A stretch of 64,000 nt of DNA from Acheta domesticus (Eukaryota; Arthropoda; Insecta; Orthoptera; Gryllidae), in NCBI GenBank assembly GCA_031308135.1, contig JAHLJT010004567.1, positions 32,182,213 through 32,246,212 on the forward strand, written 5' to 3'. Numbering within the stretch: position 1 is the first letter of the stretch; each line of letters starts with the position of its first letter. Below are positions 10,420-21,999 of the stretch, in pieces. The translations under genes were made by a program, and so were the position numbers. The notes under the pieces are model-generated. The model saw only the letters and a list, made by a program, of their open reading frames with translations, was not told where the DNA came from and did no database searches.

Positions 10420-10820
10420 TCAATCGCGCGGGAAATTCAATACGCATCCCACCCACAGAGCCCCTTGGGAGTTAAAGAGGGTCAGTTAACGCTCCTAGCG
10501 GTCCAGTGGGTCAGGGCGAACGCCGCTCGCGAACCGCTCCAGGACCGCCCGCCGCCGCCGCCGCCGCCGCCGCCGCCAGACAGGCCACCCGCCGCGACAC
10601 CCGACCCGCGTGCGACCGCAGGCGTCGCCGCCCCGCGCCGGAGGCCGCAACTCGAGACCCGGCGACGGCGACGAAGGCACCGGCGCGGAGCGGCAAGCGC
10701 CCGGAAAACGAGGACACGCCTTCGCGCCCGCCGCCGTCGCGCGCCGGCCGTCGCCTGCGAAGGGGGTCTGGGGACCAGACAGTGGACACGAGTGCCCGAG
10801 CTTGCCATCCCTGGGTTCAG
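10420..10820. other. GC/CpG-rich patch with (CCG)n
   Basis: CpG-dense, with an uninterrupted CCG run at about 10547-10577. Four overlapping ORFs on both strands reflect composition only. Confidence 0.75.
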
Positions 10821-10921
10821 GTTATGCCTTTTCCGACTTCACGTTGAGCAAGGTGGTTGCCGGTAGAATTGTTGGCTGTTCTTTCGTTTTCACCTGCAAT
10901 TCATTCCACTGTTGCTCCATA

Positions 10922-10942
10922 CAATTTCCTTATTATTATTAC

Positions 10943-10982
<40 letters not shown>

Positions 10983-10983
10983 T
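10922..10983. repeat. (TTA)n microsatellite, tail of SINE-B
   Basis: ATT/TTA trinucleotide run with one ACT interruption. It forms the 3' tail of the minus-strand SINE that follows. Confidence 0.9.
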
Positions 10984-11276
10984 GCGTGTAGGTCATTTAT
11001 GACCAAGCTACACGTCATCTTCCGAGACCCGGAGAGATAGACGTGTGTAATTCAGGTTGGATCAGCATTACGCTAGATCCCATTTTTATCCCCAGGGTTG
11101 TTAGCCCTGAGGAAATAGATGATGGAATGATGATAATGATGTGTGAAAGAGGATGACACACACATACGGACATAACACAAACACACCCATGTCGGAGGCG
11201 GTACTCGAAACCGCGACCCTTTGGTCCGATATCGCCACGACACTCCTGACTTAGCGATTTCAGCCACGGAGCCGAA
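10984..11276 (-). repeat. SINE-B, tRNA-derived, minus strand
   Basis: Read on the minus strand from 11276, the head is GGCTCCGTGGCTGAAATCG (A-box region), then a B-box-like GGTTTCGAGTACC at 11200-11212. A body of about 200 bp follows, ending in the hairpin GGTCATAAATGACC (10991-11004 on +) and an (AAT)n tail. Box order and spacing are those of a tRNA-derived SINE. Trinucleotide repeats at both ends suggest insertion into, or duplication of, an AAT-type target. Confidence 0.8.
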
Positions 11277-11288
11277 TCATCATCATCA

Positions 11289-11337
<49 letters not shown>
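11277..11337. repeat. (CAT)n(TTA)n microsatellite
   Basis: About four CAT units followed by about 16 ATT units, flanking the head of SINE-B. Confidence 0.95.
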
Positions 11338-11338
<1 letters not shown>

Positions 11339-11469
11339 ATCACCATTATTATTCACTTTCATCTACCCTGGTATAGGCCTTATTGTATCTCGTTCAAGGG
11401 TCATAGAAATTATAATGCATGTCTGATGGATTATACCACGAGCTATTGACTTATCAATACAACTAGCAA

Positions 11470-11930
11470 AGTAATGTCACCAACACCACCATCACATAGG
11501 GTGTCCCCTCCTCGCCCGTCCCGACGCGTCTCGCCGCGTGGGTCACGCACGCGTCTGCCTCCACCGCCGTCGCCGCCGCTTTATGGCGGAGCAGTCCCAG
11601 AGCCCCACAGCCCGCGGCGCCCGCCCGCCCTCCCGCTCGCCCCCTCGTCACCTCCCGCCCGCAGCCCGCCCGCCACTGCCGCTGCCGCTCCGCGCCGCCG
11701 CACGCACCCGACATCCGGTGCGGCGCATGAATGGCTGCGGAGGCCCACGGCGCTGGCCGCTGCAGACGGACGGCGCGACGACGCCGACGCTGACGCCGAC
11801 GCTGACGCCGACGGCCGCGGCGACGCCCCGGGGTTCCGACGCCTCACGGGACTAGGAATGCGGTTCGCGACCGCGCCGCTCGCCTCCGCGGGTGTGCTCC
11901 ATGCTGGAGGCTGTGGGTTCGATGTCGGCA
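11470..11930. other. GC/CpG-rich patch with 12-bp repeat
   Basis: A CpG-dense island. At about 11780-11812 a GACGCCGACGCT unit repeats about three times. Long frames on both strands are composition artefacts. Confidence 0.75.
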
Positions 11931-12004
11931 CGCTGGTTTGCTATAGACACGTTGTTTCTCGGTTTCTCTCTGCTTTAATACGGTGCGATGCTTCGGCTAT
12001 AATA

Positions 12005-12432
12005 CGTTGTTTCTGCAGCGATGTTGTCCTGAGGTCGAAAGTTCGAGTCTGTGGTGGCAGATCTTCTATATACGCCACATAGAGGCGCTGATTCAACCAC
12101 TGTCTGGAGGAAAATTCTGGGGCCGGCTGCTTTGATCGGTAGTTTTCAGTGGTTTCCCCGATTGATACCGGGACAAATGCCAAACAAATTAGCAAACGGG
12201 CCAAGCACCGCACACGATTTACGTTACCTCATCCTTGACTTCTTCTCTCCCACATATACATTCATGTGTACTTCACTACCACACATGACCGGAGACCAGC
12301 TTACATTGAGGGATATATCAGGAGATGAAAACCGTAAACCGATTTGTAGGTCGGCATCAGATGTCCCGTTCCATTGGGGGAAAGCACACCACCACCTCTT
12401 TCGGAACTAATGATCTACGCAGTTCACCGGCT
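12005..12432 (+). repeat. SINE-A copy 3
   Basis: The head region has the B-box-like AAGTTCGAGTCTG near 12040. Then come ACTGTCTGGAGGAAAATTCTGGGGCCGG, GTGGTTTCCCCGATTGATACC and late blocks GGTCGGCATCAGA and CGGAACTAATGATCTACGCAGTT. The order matches the 44937 copy, with heavier divergence. Confidence 0.75.
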
Positions 12433-13589
12433 CACATGGTTTTTTTTATCACGGCGATTAAGCTCAACATTCTGAATTATACGTGTAAAGATTTATGCTT
12501 ATCCATGATCTAGTGTTGAAGGAGAGAACCTAAAATGCTCCCCTTTGAAATGAGATTACACGCTTCTTTAGTCTCGAATAGTTGCGATATTGTGAAGATA
12601 ATTGACAGTGTCTATTATATTCGCTCCAGTGATTCACTTTTATTCACGTTTTTGCCTGCTAGTTCGGTTCCCTAACCCACTATAAAGTGGCTTACTTGCA
12701 TTCGTTCACCTCATTCTCGACAAGAACATTTATAGTACTCGATCTCGTTCTTACGGACTCACTAAAATTCTTGATTTTCCTTTTTGTTACGGTTGTTTTT
12801 ATCTCGTCCGCTCGGTATTAATAACGTGAGAAACCCAACACAACTCGAATGAATAGGCACTCTTCTTTCTTACACTGCCAAGGATTCGACGAGGTCTAGA
12901 TGAGAGATAAGGTTCCACTATCCGGAGGCCCCAAAAAAGTCACCAAATGTTGAACCGTCTCGATATGTGATAATTGCCTCTATTAAGATACGGAGAGAAA
13001 GCAACGGAAGGCGGCAATTGCAGCTGGGCGTACAAATAGACGCGCACGACTACTACTGCACCGAGGCGCCCTTTGGGACGGGTGTCATGCGCCGGCACGG
13101 TTCAGATCTATGTGGGAGATTTTCCCAAGCTCCATGCCGTTCTCTCAGCAGATAACGCCTGAACCGTTCTTCGGTGTGGTATTTTACGCGATATCATCTG
13201 CACGCAGCGCGATCTTCAATGCCATTATCCTTGCGGCAGGTTTCACGGCGCGCTTATCCAAGATTGATTCGCGCCGGCGTCGTTCACGCGCGCAGACGTG
13301 CGTACGTAGTTGATCTTGTGCGGAGCGCAGATTGCGAGAAATTGTAGATCTCGCTCGACTATACGGAATTTATAAGCATATTTTGATAAGAGTAGTCATC
13401 AAAGAGTATCTCTTCTTAGGGAAATAACTACACTCCAGTATTATGGTGTTACCCATAACTTTCCCTGCAATTAACCAGTTTTAATGAAGAGTCAAGAAAC
13501 TCCATTAAAATGCATAGTAAACTGAGAAATTGCTTATGAAGAAAGCAGAAAAGAGCACTAAAGAAGAGAACTGTAGTGCCCACCTGTTC
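12433..13589. other. Unique sequence, nothing recognised
   Basis: No repeat match within the window and no domain-bearing ORF. Confidence 0.5.
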
Positions 13590-13865
13590 TCATTGGTAGT
13601 CTACCGTGGTGTCTCCTTTACGAACCCAGATTGTATGCGAGATTTTCTTCCTCATCCTCATTTCGTCTCTTCTTCCATACACACATTTATACTACCACAT
13701 ACACCATATTACCACGTATGTCGGGAGACTGGCCGGAAACTTAGACCTTGTCCCTGTCGGAGGCGGTTCTCTATTGGTAGATATACTTGGAAAAGAATCA
13801 CCGCGGTCTCGAGGGATACATCATGCACCGCACTTATGGGAGTAAAGATGACAGTGCCCACTCTT
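13590..13865 (+). repeat. SINE-A copy 4, internal fragment
   Basis: Contains CGTATGTCGGGAGACTGGCCGG, CTTGTCCCTGTCGGAGGCGGT, GGTAGATATACTTGGAAAA and CACTTATGGGAGTAAAGATGAC, in SINE-A order. Both ends are missing. Confidence 0.65.
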
Positions 13866-13889
13866 TCAATCCACGTGGCTTCGCACATC

Positions 13890-14245
13890 ATCCGGCTAAT
13901 ACGTGCGACGAACGTTGTGGAGGGCAGGGGGCGGATGCAGCGAGTCCGTTGTGTTGGCCACGCGCCGTAATGAGCGCCCGCCAGCGCGTAATGGGTTGCG
14001 CCGGCAGCGGCCTCTGTGACTGCGCGCGCCTTCCTTGCCCAACTGGTCCCAAGGCGTGTAGCAGCAGTGGCGGAGCGGCGGCACGGCAGCGGCGCTTCGG
14101 AAAAACCGCGCCGCGCCGGGCTTCCTAATTGCCCTCGGCCAGGCGTCGCGTCGCCTGCGCGCGTTGCAGCTGTCTGCGCCGCTCTCCGCCCCCTTCCGAT
14201 TCCTCTCTCGACCATGCTACTGCCGTCGCTCCTGCCGCCGCGATG
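13890..14245. other. GC/CpG-rich patch
   Basis: CpG-dense. The minus-strand 184-codon frame crosses both SINE-A and this patch, so it is not a gene. Confidence 0.7.
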
Positions 14246-16450
14246 CCTTATTTTACGTAGCAAGACTCAAGCCATCATTCCCCCCCCCTATGGAAAAAAG
14301 CATAGTTTTCTCCGAAAGAAGGCGTCCACTCTCCGGACTCTGATTTTGACTCACCCTTATCTTATTCGGTCTCTTGTCCCTGCGACTTCTTCCTTTCCTC
14401 TGCGTAACTTTGTCCATGCACATCACATTCCTCTGATCAAGAATTCGCCTGATTTCTTCTCTTAAGTCAATCCTTTTGGATATCTTGTTGTATTCTTTTA
14501 ATTAGTATTTAACATCTGCTTTCTGTATTAGTAATCTTTTTCAATTATAATTTCGCAAACATCGTTATTTGACGTCGTCAAATATCTTCCACTATAAACG
14601 TGTAAAAACGTATAAATACATGTGTAAATATGTATACATACTTATGTATTCTGTAATCGGATGTTAAATCTAACTTTTCTGCAAAGTTACTTGTTATTAT
14701 GAATGGTCACTCATTTGTTACCTTGCATTTAAATTCAGGCAAGATATTCCTAAAGGCACGCTTTTTGAGATTTGAGAAACTTCTTTCAATTTATTATGAT
14801 AAAAAACGACTATAAAAGTGTGCAGGTCTATAAATTCTAAATATTGCTCATTTGCAATGCAGAAAAAGTAAGACACTAATAGATTTAACTTATTCTTTCG
14901 CGAAATAACCTGAAAACCTTATTTCTACGCTTCTTCAATAGCCTACCAACATAATTGCCACTCGACGTTCAAACAAACAACACAATTATTGACACAATAA
15001 GAGCAGAAACGTTGGTTTAATGAACTGTTTACACTATTTTGAATACTATTACGTTTTCGAGGATCAGTAACAACTTCATTCCGTAGAAGTGTACAGACTG
15101 CATGACTGGAAGCCACCTTGTTCTGAAAACGCCAGAAGTTGTTTCGTAAACCTTCAGAAACTACAACCTGTTTATGCATCATGTTGGAAATAAAAGCTAT
15201 AATTCACAGTGTTGCTCCTCTCTAATTAGAATTGTGGAACTCGAGAGTGGGAGATTTCCCCTGTTCATCTTCCTCTAGTGAACACGAGATACCATCGCTG
15301 CTTCCGGCACATCCACGCGTGGATTATTACATTCCTGCTCCATGTTTAATATTAATTACTTCCTCTGCCAGGTTCAGGGCATCACCCTTACTACATTCTT
15401 GCGTGTATCTAAAGACAGTAATGTTCCTGTATTACTACTTAACAAAATCTTCGCTTCCCTTTCATGCTGTTTTTTTTTCTCCAACGAGCATGCGTATTTG
15501 AAAACCAGTAAACGTCTTGTCACGTGACGAATGATTAATTCGCAGTTTAAGTTACAACGTTCTCGGATTTTTTTTGTGTCTTTTACAAAAGACTGGCCCG
15601 TCCTCTGTTGACGTCCAACGTACGTTTTCACGGGTGAACACTCGTGTTCCATTGAGACCCTCGCCGCCGCTGTCAGTCGATGGAGGGGGGGAGAGGGGCC
15701 CCACACGAACCCTCACACGCTCACATGGCCGGGCTCTCACACGGCCCAGCGACGAACAGGGGAGGTCATTGAATCGATGGGCGAGGAGAGAGCGAGAGTG
15801 AGAGCGAATGGGGAGAGGAGGATAACGGAGAGAAAGGCCGGAAATCGGAATGTTGGACAACAGAGAAGTAACAAAATAGAGTAAGACGATACAGAAAAGG
15901 AAGAATGAAGTTAAAAATAGAAAGGATCATTCGGAATTTCGTGAATTAGCTTAAAGTGAGTGAATTAAGCGAGTGAAAGACGATTCAAATAGTATGGTAA
16001 TGTTGTCGAACATTCATATTAGTTGCTGAAAATGAATACTTTTCTGTCTACTATTGCTGGCTGAACATTTCCATTATAGATCTTGTTTCAACAATACAAG
16101 GATCCATCATGGATATTGTATCAACAATACATAAAATCCATCGCCTTTCTTACGCAAATTATACGAATATTTAATATTAACTATTTGACAACATACTGTT
16201 GGCAATATTTTTTTGGAAGAATTGACGTACATTCTTCTCTCGTATATCCTACTTACAAGAATGCAATAAGATGACGTGCATGTTATAAGTAAGAAAAAAA
16301 AGCAAACATAGCTTCTATATAAAAACGTGAGAAGAGGCAACCTCGCTACCAGTGCATATGGGGACACTTAAGCTTTAAGTACTTTCGGGAGGACCCCTTC
16401 CCAAACAAGCGTGAGACCAAGGTCTCGCCCTGCGGCAGATACGAGCCAAT
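14246..16450. other. Mostly AT-rich sequence without recognised features
   Basis: No domain-bearing ORFs. About 15600-15850 is a G/C/A-rich low-complexity stretch grading into GAGAGCGAG-type repeats. Confidence 0.5.
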
Positions 16451-16489
16451 CGCGCAGTGGTCGAAGAAGGAGAAGGGAGTAGATGACAA

Positions 16490-16935
16490 GCGTAGAAGAA
16501 GAAGAAGAAAGGGGAGATGGAAGAGGAGGAGGAGGAGAAATAGGAAGCAGCAGGAGGGGACGGGGAGAATAGGGGGAGGGAGAGGAGAAAGATGAGGGAA
16601 AGGAAGAGGAGAGGGGGAAAAGAAGAGGAGAAATCGGAACAGATGGAGAATAGGATAGGGAGAGAAGAAAGATAAGGGAAAGGAGAAGGGAGAGAAGGAA
16701 GAGCAGGATGATAATAGGAAGGGAATGAAAAGAGGCGGAGAGAAAGGGAAGAGGATGATAAATAGGAAGAGGCGAAGGGGAAGGAGAATGAGAAGAGGGG
16801 GAAGGAGAAGAGGAGGAGGATAAATAGGGAGAGGCGGAGGGGAAGAAGAAGAGGGGAAGGGGAAGGAAGATAGGAGGGGAAAGAGAAGGAGAGGAGGAGA
16901 AGAGGAGGGGAAGGGAGGGGAGGAGGAGCGAAAGG
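16490..16935. repeat. Long polypurine tract (GGAGAAGAGG-like)
   Basis: About 440 bp of + strand made almost only of A and G in irregular GGAGAAGAGGRGG units. The minus strand gives serine/proline/leucine-rich frames that are not genes. Mirror-symmetric purine tracts can form intramolecular triplexes. It abuts the CpG-rich patch at 16945. Confidence 0.9.
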
Positions 16936-16944
16936 TAGAGCAGT

Positions 16945-17300
16945 ATGGGGAGGCGGCGACGGCGGCGCGTGTGGCACGCGCGCAACAGGGGCACTTAGGC
17001 GGGCGGCGCGGCGCGGCGCGGCGGGGGCGTGTGCGGGTGCGGGCGCGGGCGCACAGGGAGCGCAGCGCCTCGCGTCGCGGGCCCCGCCTTCCCCCTCCGC
17101 GCCGGGTGAGTCACCCGGGGCGTGGCCCCGTGCCCACGAGGGAAGCGCCGCGCCGCGCCGCGCCGTCCGCCGCTCTTTTGTTTCCGCCCCGCCAGCTGCC
17201 GCGTGATTACGTCACGGCGCCACGCGGCGACGGCGCGGCGCGGGGGCGGGCGGCGACCGCCGCTGCACGCCTGGGCCAGTGACCACACCGCACGCGGTTA
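16945..17300. promoter_or_regulatory. CpG island with CRE and AP-1 motifs, possible promoter
   Basis: A very CpG-dense island. TGAGTCA at 17107-17113 sits inside the 15-bp palindrome CGGGTGAGTCACCCG, and a full CRE-type ATTACGTCACG lies at 17206-17216. The second motif recurs as TTACGTCACGGCG at about 24569 and in its duplicate. A promoter role is inference: no TATA, no identifiable first exon and no downstream gene are seen. Confidence 0.35.
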
Positions 17301-18655
17301 CTCGGTGAGGGTCGTGCCCGGTCACTCACCACAGGGGTATTGATTGCGTGTTGTGATGAACCACGCTTCGCTCCTAACCGGGACAATTCTACAAAATAAG
17401 CGCAAGCGTTTTAGGCATTGACTTCAAATTCCGTCTGCGAATTTGTTGGTTGATACTGGAGCTCACGTGAGATGCGCTGTTGTTAGAGAGAGGGAGTTCA
17501 GAAGAAACTTTCCGCAATAGGATTTCGTTTTGTAGAATGTGCCATCGAAATTGTGTTTTCGAGTTCTGTTGAATTGGGCGGGAAGTTGTACTACATATTG
17601 ACAACTACCAACACGTGACAGGAAAAAGCAATAAAAGTTTGCAAGATTTAACTTGTGGCTTCCGTAAAAATCGCCACACAATTGAAGTTTTATCCATATT
17701 TTATGAAATTTCAACACACGAGTTGATGTAAGAACAAAAGGTCGTCAGAATATTATATAGAAAATATAGTGAATACAAAATTCCTTCTTTGGCGATACGC
17801 TGGTTTTCTCTATAATTATATTCTGGGGCAAGAGAGGAACAATGTTTAGCAATACACAAATAAACCGAAGTAACTCGAAGCTTTCTAGAGCTATTGGTGA
17901 TGATAATGATTACCTCAGTCTTTATTACCTTAAACTACATGTTGAGAGTGAATTGTATTGGTGAGGGTTGAGACAGCCTTGTCATTCTGGCATTGTGTCA
18001 CATCGTGGGAAACTGACATTGCAGGGTGACCTACTGAACTCAATGAAAGTTCACTACCGCTGTAAGCCCTAGTTTCCGCGTGTTAGTGAAAGTTGCGTTT
18101 CATTCAAGCATGAATTGTATAGTCTTTAACGTTTGCCAAGTGCCATAAAAATAAGGTAATTCGATATTATGAAAAAAACGGTATTACGTTTTGCTTCTGA
18201 TACTGAAAATGTTTTGTTACTAAAGAATTTAAACTATATGTTACTTGATTCTGACTGTTTTTCATTCAGACAAAGCAGATCGCATATTATTAGCTTTTGC
18301 ACTTCTCTTTCAAAGAGAACTTTCAGACTTTGAAAAGTAGCGATTATTACAGGTTATTACAGCTTTTATTTTCCTTACACATGAAAAGGAAAACGCGGTC
18401 ACTGGAGCCAAGTCCATCTGGCACCGCGAGAATTTCTCTAATTTTCCGGGGTTTCGGAGCACGGCGCGGGTGAGCGGCGAGGAAGAGGACGCGGCGTATC
18501 GCAAGGTTTCGAATCCGGGCACGCGAGCTGCGCGCTTTTCTCCGGCATTTCTGCGAAGCGACGTAAATGACATGGCATCGACCGCGCATAGGTAATTCGC
18601 GCGCTTTCGTCCCCTTCTTTTACGGAACACTGCCTCCAAGAGTTTCCCTTTCACT
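17301..18655. other. AT-rich unique sequence
   Basis: Nothing recognised. A T-arm-like GGTTTCGAATCCGGGC at about 18507 has no matching A box. Confidence 0.5.
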
Positions 18656-18875
18656 CCTACGGTCCGATTAAAATAAGTGGGTGATTGACAGTTGCGAATG
18701 GAAGGGAGCGTCGTTGACAGTTTGCGTACCACTGAGCATATGCTCCCGGGACAAGAAAATAAACACTTGAAATAAATACTTATTAAATTAACCAAATCAT
18801 ACACTCATATTGTATGAAGTTACAGCGTTAGAAGCACATCTGTCAATCACCAACTTATTTTAATCCGACCATAGG
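18656..18875. mobile_element. MITE with 39-bp terminal inverted repeats
   Basis: The left end 18656-18694 (CCTACGGTCCGATTAAAATA..., ending ATTGACAGTTG) is matched by the complement of 18837-18875 with only about four mismatches. The element is 220 bp with an AT-rich interior. There is no transposase, and the flanks (TCACT/ACGGC) show no obvious duplication. Confidence 0.85.
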
Positions 18876-20125
18876 ACGGCGGCTGACAACAGCAGGGCTT
18901 GGCTGTCGGAGAGCGAAATGATGGCCGATTCTGAATGTGGCTCCACTCACTCGGCATTCGGCGGGTAATGAGTTACTGCCAGTTCAATACCGATCGGCTC
19001 ATGTGCTCGGTGAATGTTCGCTTCGTTTGAAGTATCCAAAACACCAACATGCGGTGAATAAGGTGAGCAACGAATGTTCGGCGCTCGACATATTTGCCGA
19101 GCAACCCATCTACTTAGTCGGGATTCGGCAAGTGGTCGGTCGCCACTCACTGCATACCACATAGGGAGTCGTCTTAGCACACTATTATTTTTTCTACTAA
19201 TTTCATTCCCATTTGGTTCTCAAAAAACGATTCTTTTAATTCTCCATTTACAAGTTCTAACAATTTTCTCTCTTTTTTTGACATGTTTTCAGTTCAGTCA
19301 GAACTTTTATATTCCGAATGTTAAAATTTAAACATTACAGCAAACAGGAATATTGACGAAAGTAGAATACTGACGGAGACAGATGTTTGTAAATACTGAA
19401 AACGAGCTTGTGTGATTGCGAGAGACTACATCGAAGTCCTCCGTCGGCAGTTTTCTAAAAACCTCGCCGTTGTAAGATTCGTGAGTAATGGATGGTGAAA
19501 TCGACAGGATCCATCGCAGTTGGATTGCTCTGCCATCGTGGTCGGTAGCGCGATGCAGCACCGCAAACCCGAAACGCTGGGTGGCAGGCGCAGAGCGAGA
19601 AAAAGGCACCGCGCCAGGATTGGATGGCGAACAGTGGCCCAAAGGGGAACGAAAGGTAAAATGGCAACGCGATGTGAGAACTTTATTATCTTACCACGCT
19701 CACGTTTTTGGAGAATTCAAGCAACGTTATGAATTTATAACGAAATCTAGTTCTTAATTATGTCTGGGTTAAAAAGAAATTAAAGCCATCTGTTGTTTCA
19801 ACCATAGCCTTTTGAAATTCATGAAATTGTACGGATCCAAGGCAAAAAATTCAAACGTATATTAAATTCATGTACTAAATTACACGAAAAAACATCGATG
19901 AAATTTAGTGAAGTTTATTACAAAAACTTGTTTAACCACTTCATTATGTGTGTAAGGGAAAGTATGTCATTTGTAAAAATAATTGTTACGAGTAATACTT
20001 AGGCATCTATGAAATTTTCATTTGCCTAAATAATCAAGCTAAATAAAGTGAAAGTCATTTTTAAGTAAAAAATGAGGTGTTCCTTGAATGACGTTTCATA
20101 AAAGGAAATACCAGTTTGTTGCGGT
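18876..20125. other. Unique sequence, nothing recognised
   Basis: 18940-19170 holds overlapping ORFs on both strands with several CGGCATTCGGC/GATTCGGCAAG-like words, but no clear inverted termini. Confidence 0.45.
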
Positions 20126-20660
20126 GTGTCGTGGCCCACTGTGCGTGGCGGCGCGGCGGGCGCTGACAATGGGCGCGTGGCCCATTCTTCCGAGCGGCCA
20201 TTTGTCTTCGCGGCGGAGGCCGACCAAGTGTCGCTCCGACCGCAACGAATCCCGCCCGAACGAACGCCCGCCCGCCCGCCCGCCCGAATGCCCGCCCGCC
20301 CGAATGCCCGCCCGAATGCCCGCCCGAATGTCCGCCCGAATGTCCGCCCGAATGCCCGCCCGAATGCCCGCCCGAATGCCCGCCCGAATGCCCGCCCGAA
20401 TGCCCGCCCGAATGCCCGCCCGAATGCCCGCCCGAATGCCCGCCCGAATGCCCGCCCGAATGCCCGCCCGAATGCCCGCCCGCTCTCCCGCCCTTCTGCG
20501 CTTCTGCGCCGGAGATTTTTCCTCCGCGGCCCTTCACAGCGCTCTCCTCCCCCGCCGCTCGCCCCCCGCCCTTTCTCCCCGTCGCTATCGCGCTCCGAGC
20601 CCCGCTTCGCCCTACGATCGACTCTGCACACTGGCGAAATCTGCCCAGGGCGACAGGCAC
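20126..20660. other. GC/CpG-rich patch containing a 12-bp minisatellite
   Basis: A CpG-dense island surrounding the 12-bp array at 20262-20485. Four 200-250 aa frames on both strands share it and cannot all be real. None shows a domain. Confidence 0.7.
20262..20485. repeat. 12-bp minisatellite (CGCCCGAATGCC)n
   Basis: About 17 regular units, with two adjacent TGTCCG variants near 20330-20345. The period is a multiple of three, so each frame gives a four-residue repeat (MPAR, RPNA, GRAF and GGHS in different frames). Confidence 0.95.
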
Positions 20661-20759
20661 CCAGTCGTGAAAGGGGAGTTTTGGAATTTCGATATTCATT
20701 GCTGTGCTACGGAGAGGATTGCTTTGGTTCGCATTAAACAGGAATACAATATTTATATG

Positions 20760-20955
20760 CAGAGGCGTATCTACGGTTTGGCAGACATGACACGTGCGAC
20801 GGGCGCCACTCATAAGGAGCGCTATTTTTATTATGCCCTCTAAAACAAATAATAATTTCTTTCAAATAACAATAACTTTCGTAATTGGAAGTATCCTGAC
20901 TGGGGCGCAAATTATATGCTTGCCAGGTGCGCTTGAATACCTCGATACGCCTTTG
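20760..20955. mobile_element. Non-autonomous hAT element with perfect 8-bp target duplication
   Basis: The left terminus CAGAGGCGTATCTACGG and right terminus CCTCGATACGCCTTTG are inverted (CAAAGGCGTATCGAGG). The element is bounded on both sides by the identical octamer TTTATATG (20752-20759 and 20956-20963). An 8-bp duplication with CAG...-type termini is diagnostic of hAT insertions. The 196-bp interior has no coding capacity. Confidence 0.93.
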
Positions 20956-20963
20956 TTTATATG

Positions 20964-21479
20964 TGAGATGAAATCGAAACAGAATAACAATTATCTTCAA
21001 TTAATAAAAATAAACAGTAATATTCTTTATAATAATAATTTAATGACTTTACAAAATATATCCCCAAAAATTTGTAATACCTTAAGTGCAGCATTATTGG
21101 CGATCGTCCGTCTTTTCCGTTTCCGACAATAATCTTCTTTGCTACGATGTCCCGTCTCGCAACTCAGTCGGAAACACCTAGAAATCCTCCCGATGTGATT
21201 CGGCCTCCCGCATATATATTTACATAATGTTTAAAAAAAACGAAGAGTAAATGTGAATGTGGACCTAACTGTTTCATTTTCAGCCTGGTCTCGGAACTTT
21301 TTGAGACAACAGAAAGAGACATTTCGTGGGTAAGACACAGGTACGAGTCATTTATTTCACGTCTTACCTAAGAGCTGTGAAATACATTTATTCCCCGCCA
21401 AAAGATCTGCATCAGTGAAAGGGTAGACGGAAAGAGCCCACTAAGTGCTGGCACGCCTTCGCAGAGAGCTGTCAAAATC
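20964..21479. other. AT-rich sequence, nothing recognised
   Basis: No feature supported. Confidence 0.5.
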
Positions 21480-21680
21480 CGGAACTCGTTACAAAATTGG
21501 AACTTGGCGGCGACCGGAGGGGGGCTCCCTGGCGGACAAGAGCGGAGGTTGCCGGCGCCGCGACGGCCCACGCGGCCGCCATTGTACGCCGGGACGCTGT
21601 GGGGCGGCGGCGGTGGCGGTGGCTGTTTCAGTGCCATGACTGGCGACTCCCGGGCCAGCAGTTGAGGCAGCATCGCAATG
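21480..21680. other. Small GC-rich patch
   Basis: A short GC/CpG-rich stretch with GGCGGCGGTGGCGGTGGC. No domain in its frames. Confidence 0.6.
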
Positions 21681-21782
21681 GGGAATCGTTCTATATTTAA
21701 GCGGTCGAAAGTTACCTATTTTCCCTGTGCTATTTCAAATTTTAATTATTGGGTTACGTCTACTGTAGTGAATTTTATTAAA

Positions 21783-21999
21783 TTTATTTATTTATTGATT
21801 TAAGGTCGCTTTAAAAACAACTATGGTCATTAGCGACCACTATTGATTTATACTAGAGATAGATTTTTTAATATTTAGATTAAACAGAATAAAATAAAAT
21901 ATCAAGTACTGTACATTTTGCAATCAGATCATATTATCTAAACCAGCCAAATTAAGAAAAGTTAAAATTCTTTTGAAACCTCCTATTGAATTAAATACT
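21783..21999 (-). repeat. 3' UTR and (AATA)n tail of I-like LINE, minus strand
   Basis: On the minus strand the sequence after the LINE frame runs to GGTCGCTAATGACCATAG, AGTTGTTTTTAAAGCGACC and an AATAAATAAATAAA tail (21783-21796 on +). GGTC...GACC and GGTCGC...GCGACC can pair. The CTAATGACC(A/T)TAG word is shared with the 3' ends of SINE-A copies. Confidence 0.7.

Noticed and set aside
18500..18525. GGTTTCGAATCCGGGC as a tRNA T-arm
   Set aside because: No A box or acceptor pairing at the right distance.
18940..19170. Possible inverted-repeat element with CGGCATTCGGC words
   Set aside because: The arms do not align beyond short words and no boundaries could be defined.
20026..20843. Four 200-250 codon ORFs over the 12-bp minisatellite
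   Set aside because: The period is a multiple of three, so all frames stay open. No flanking domain.
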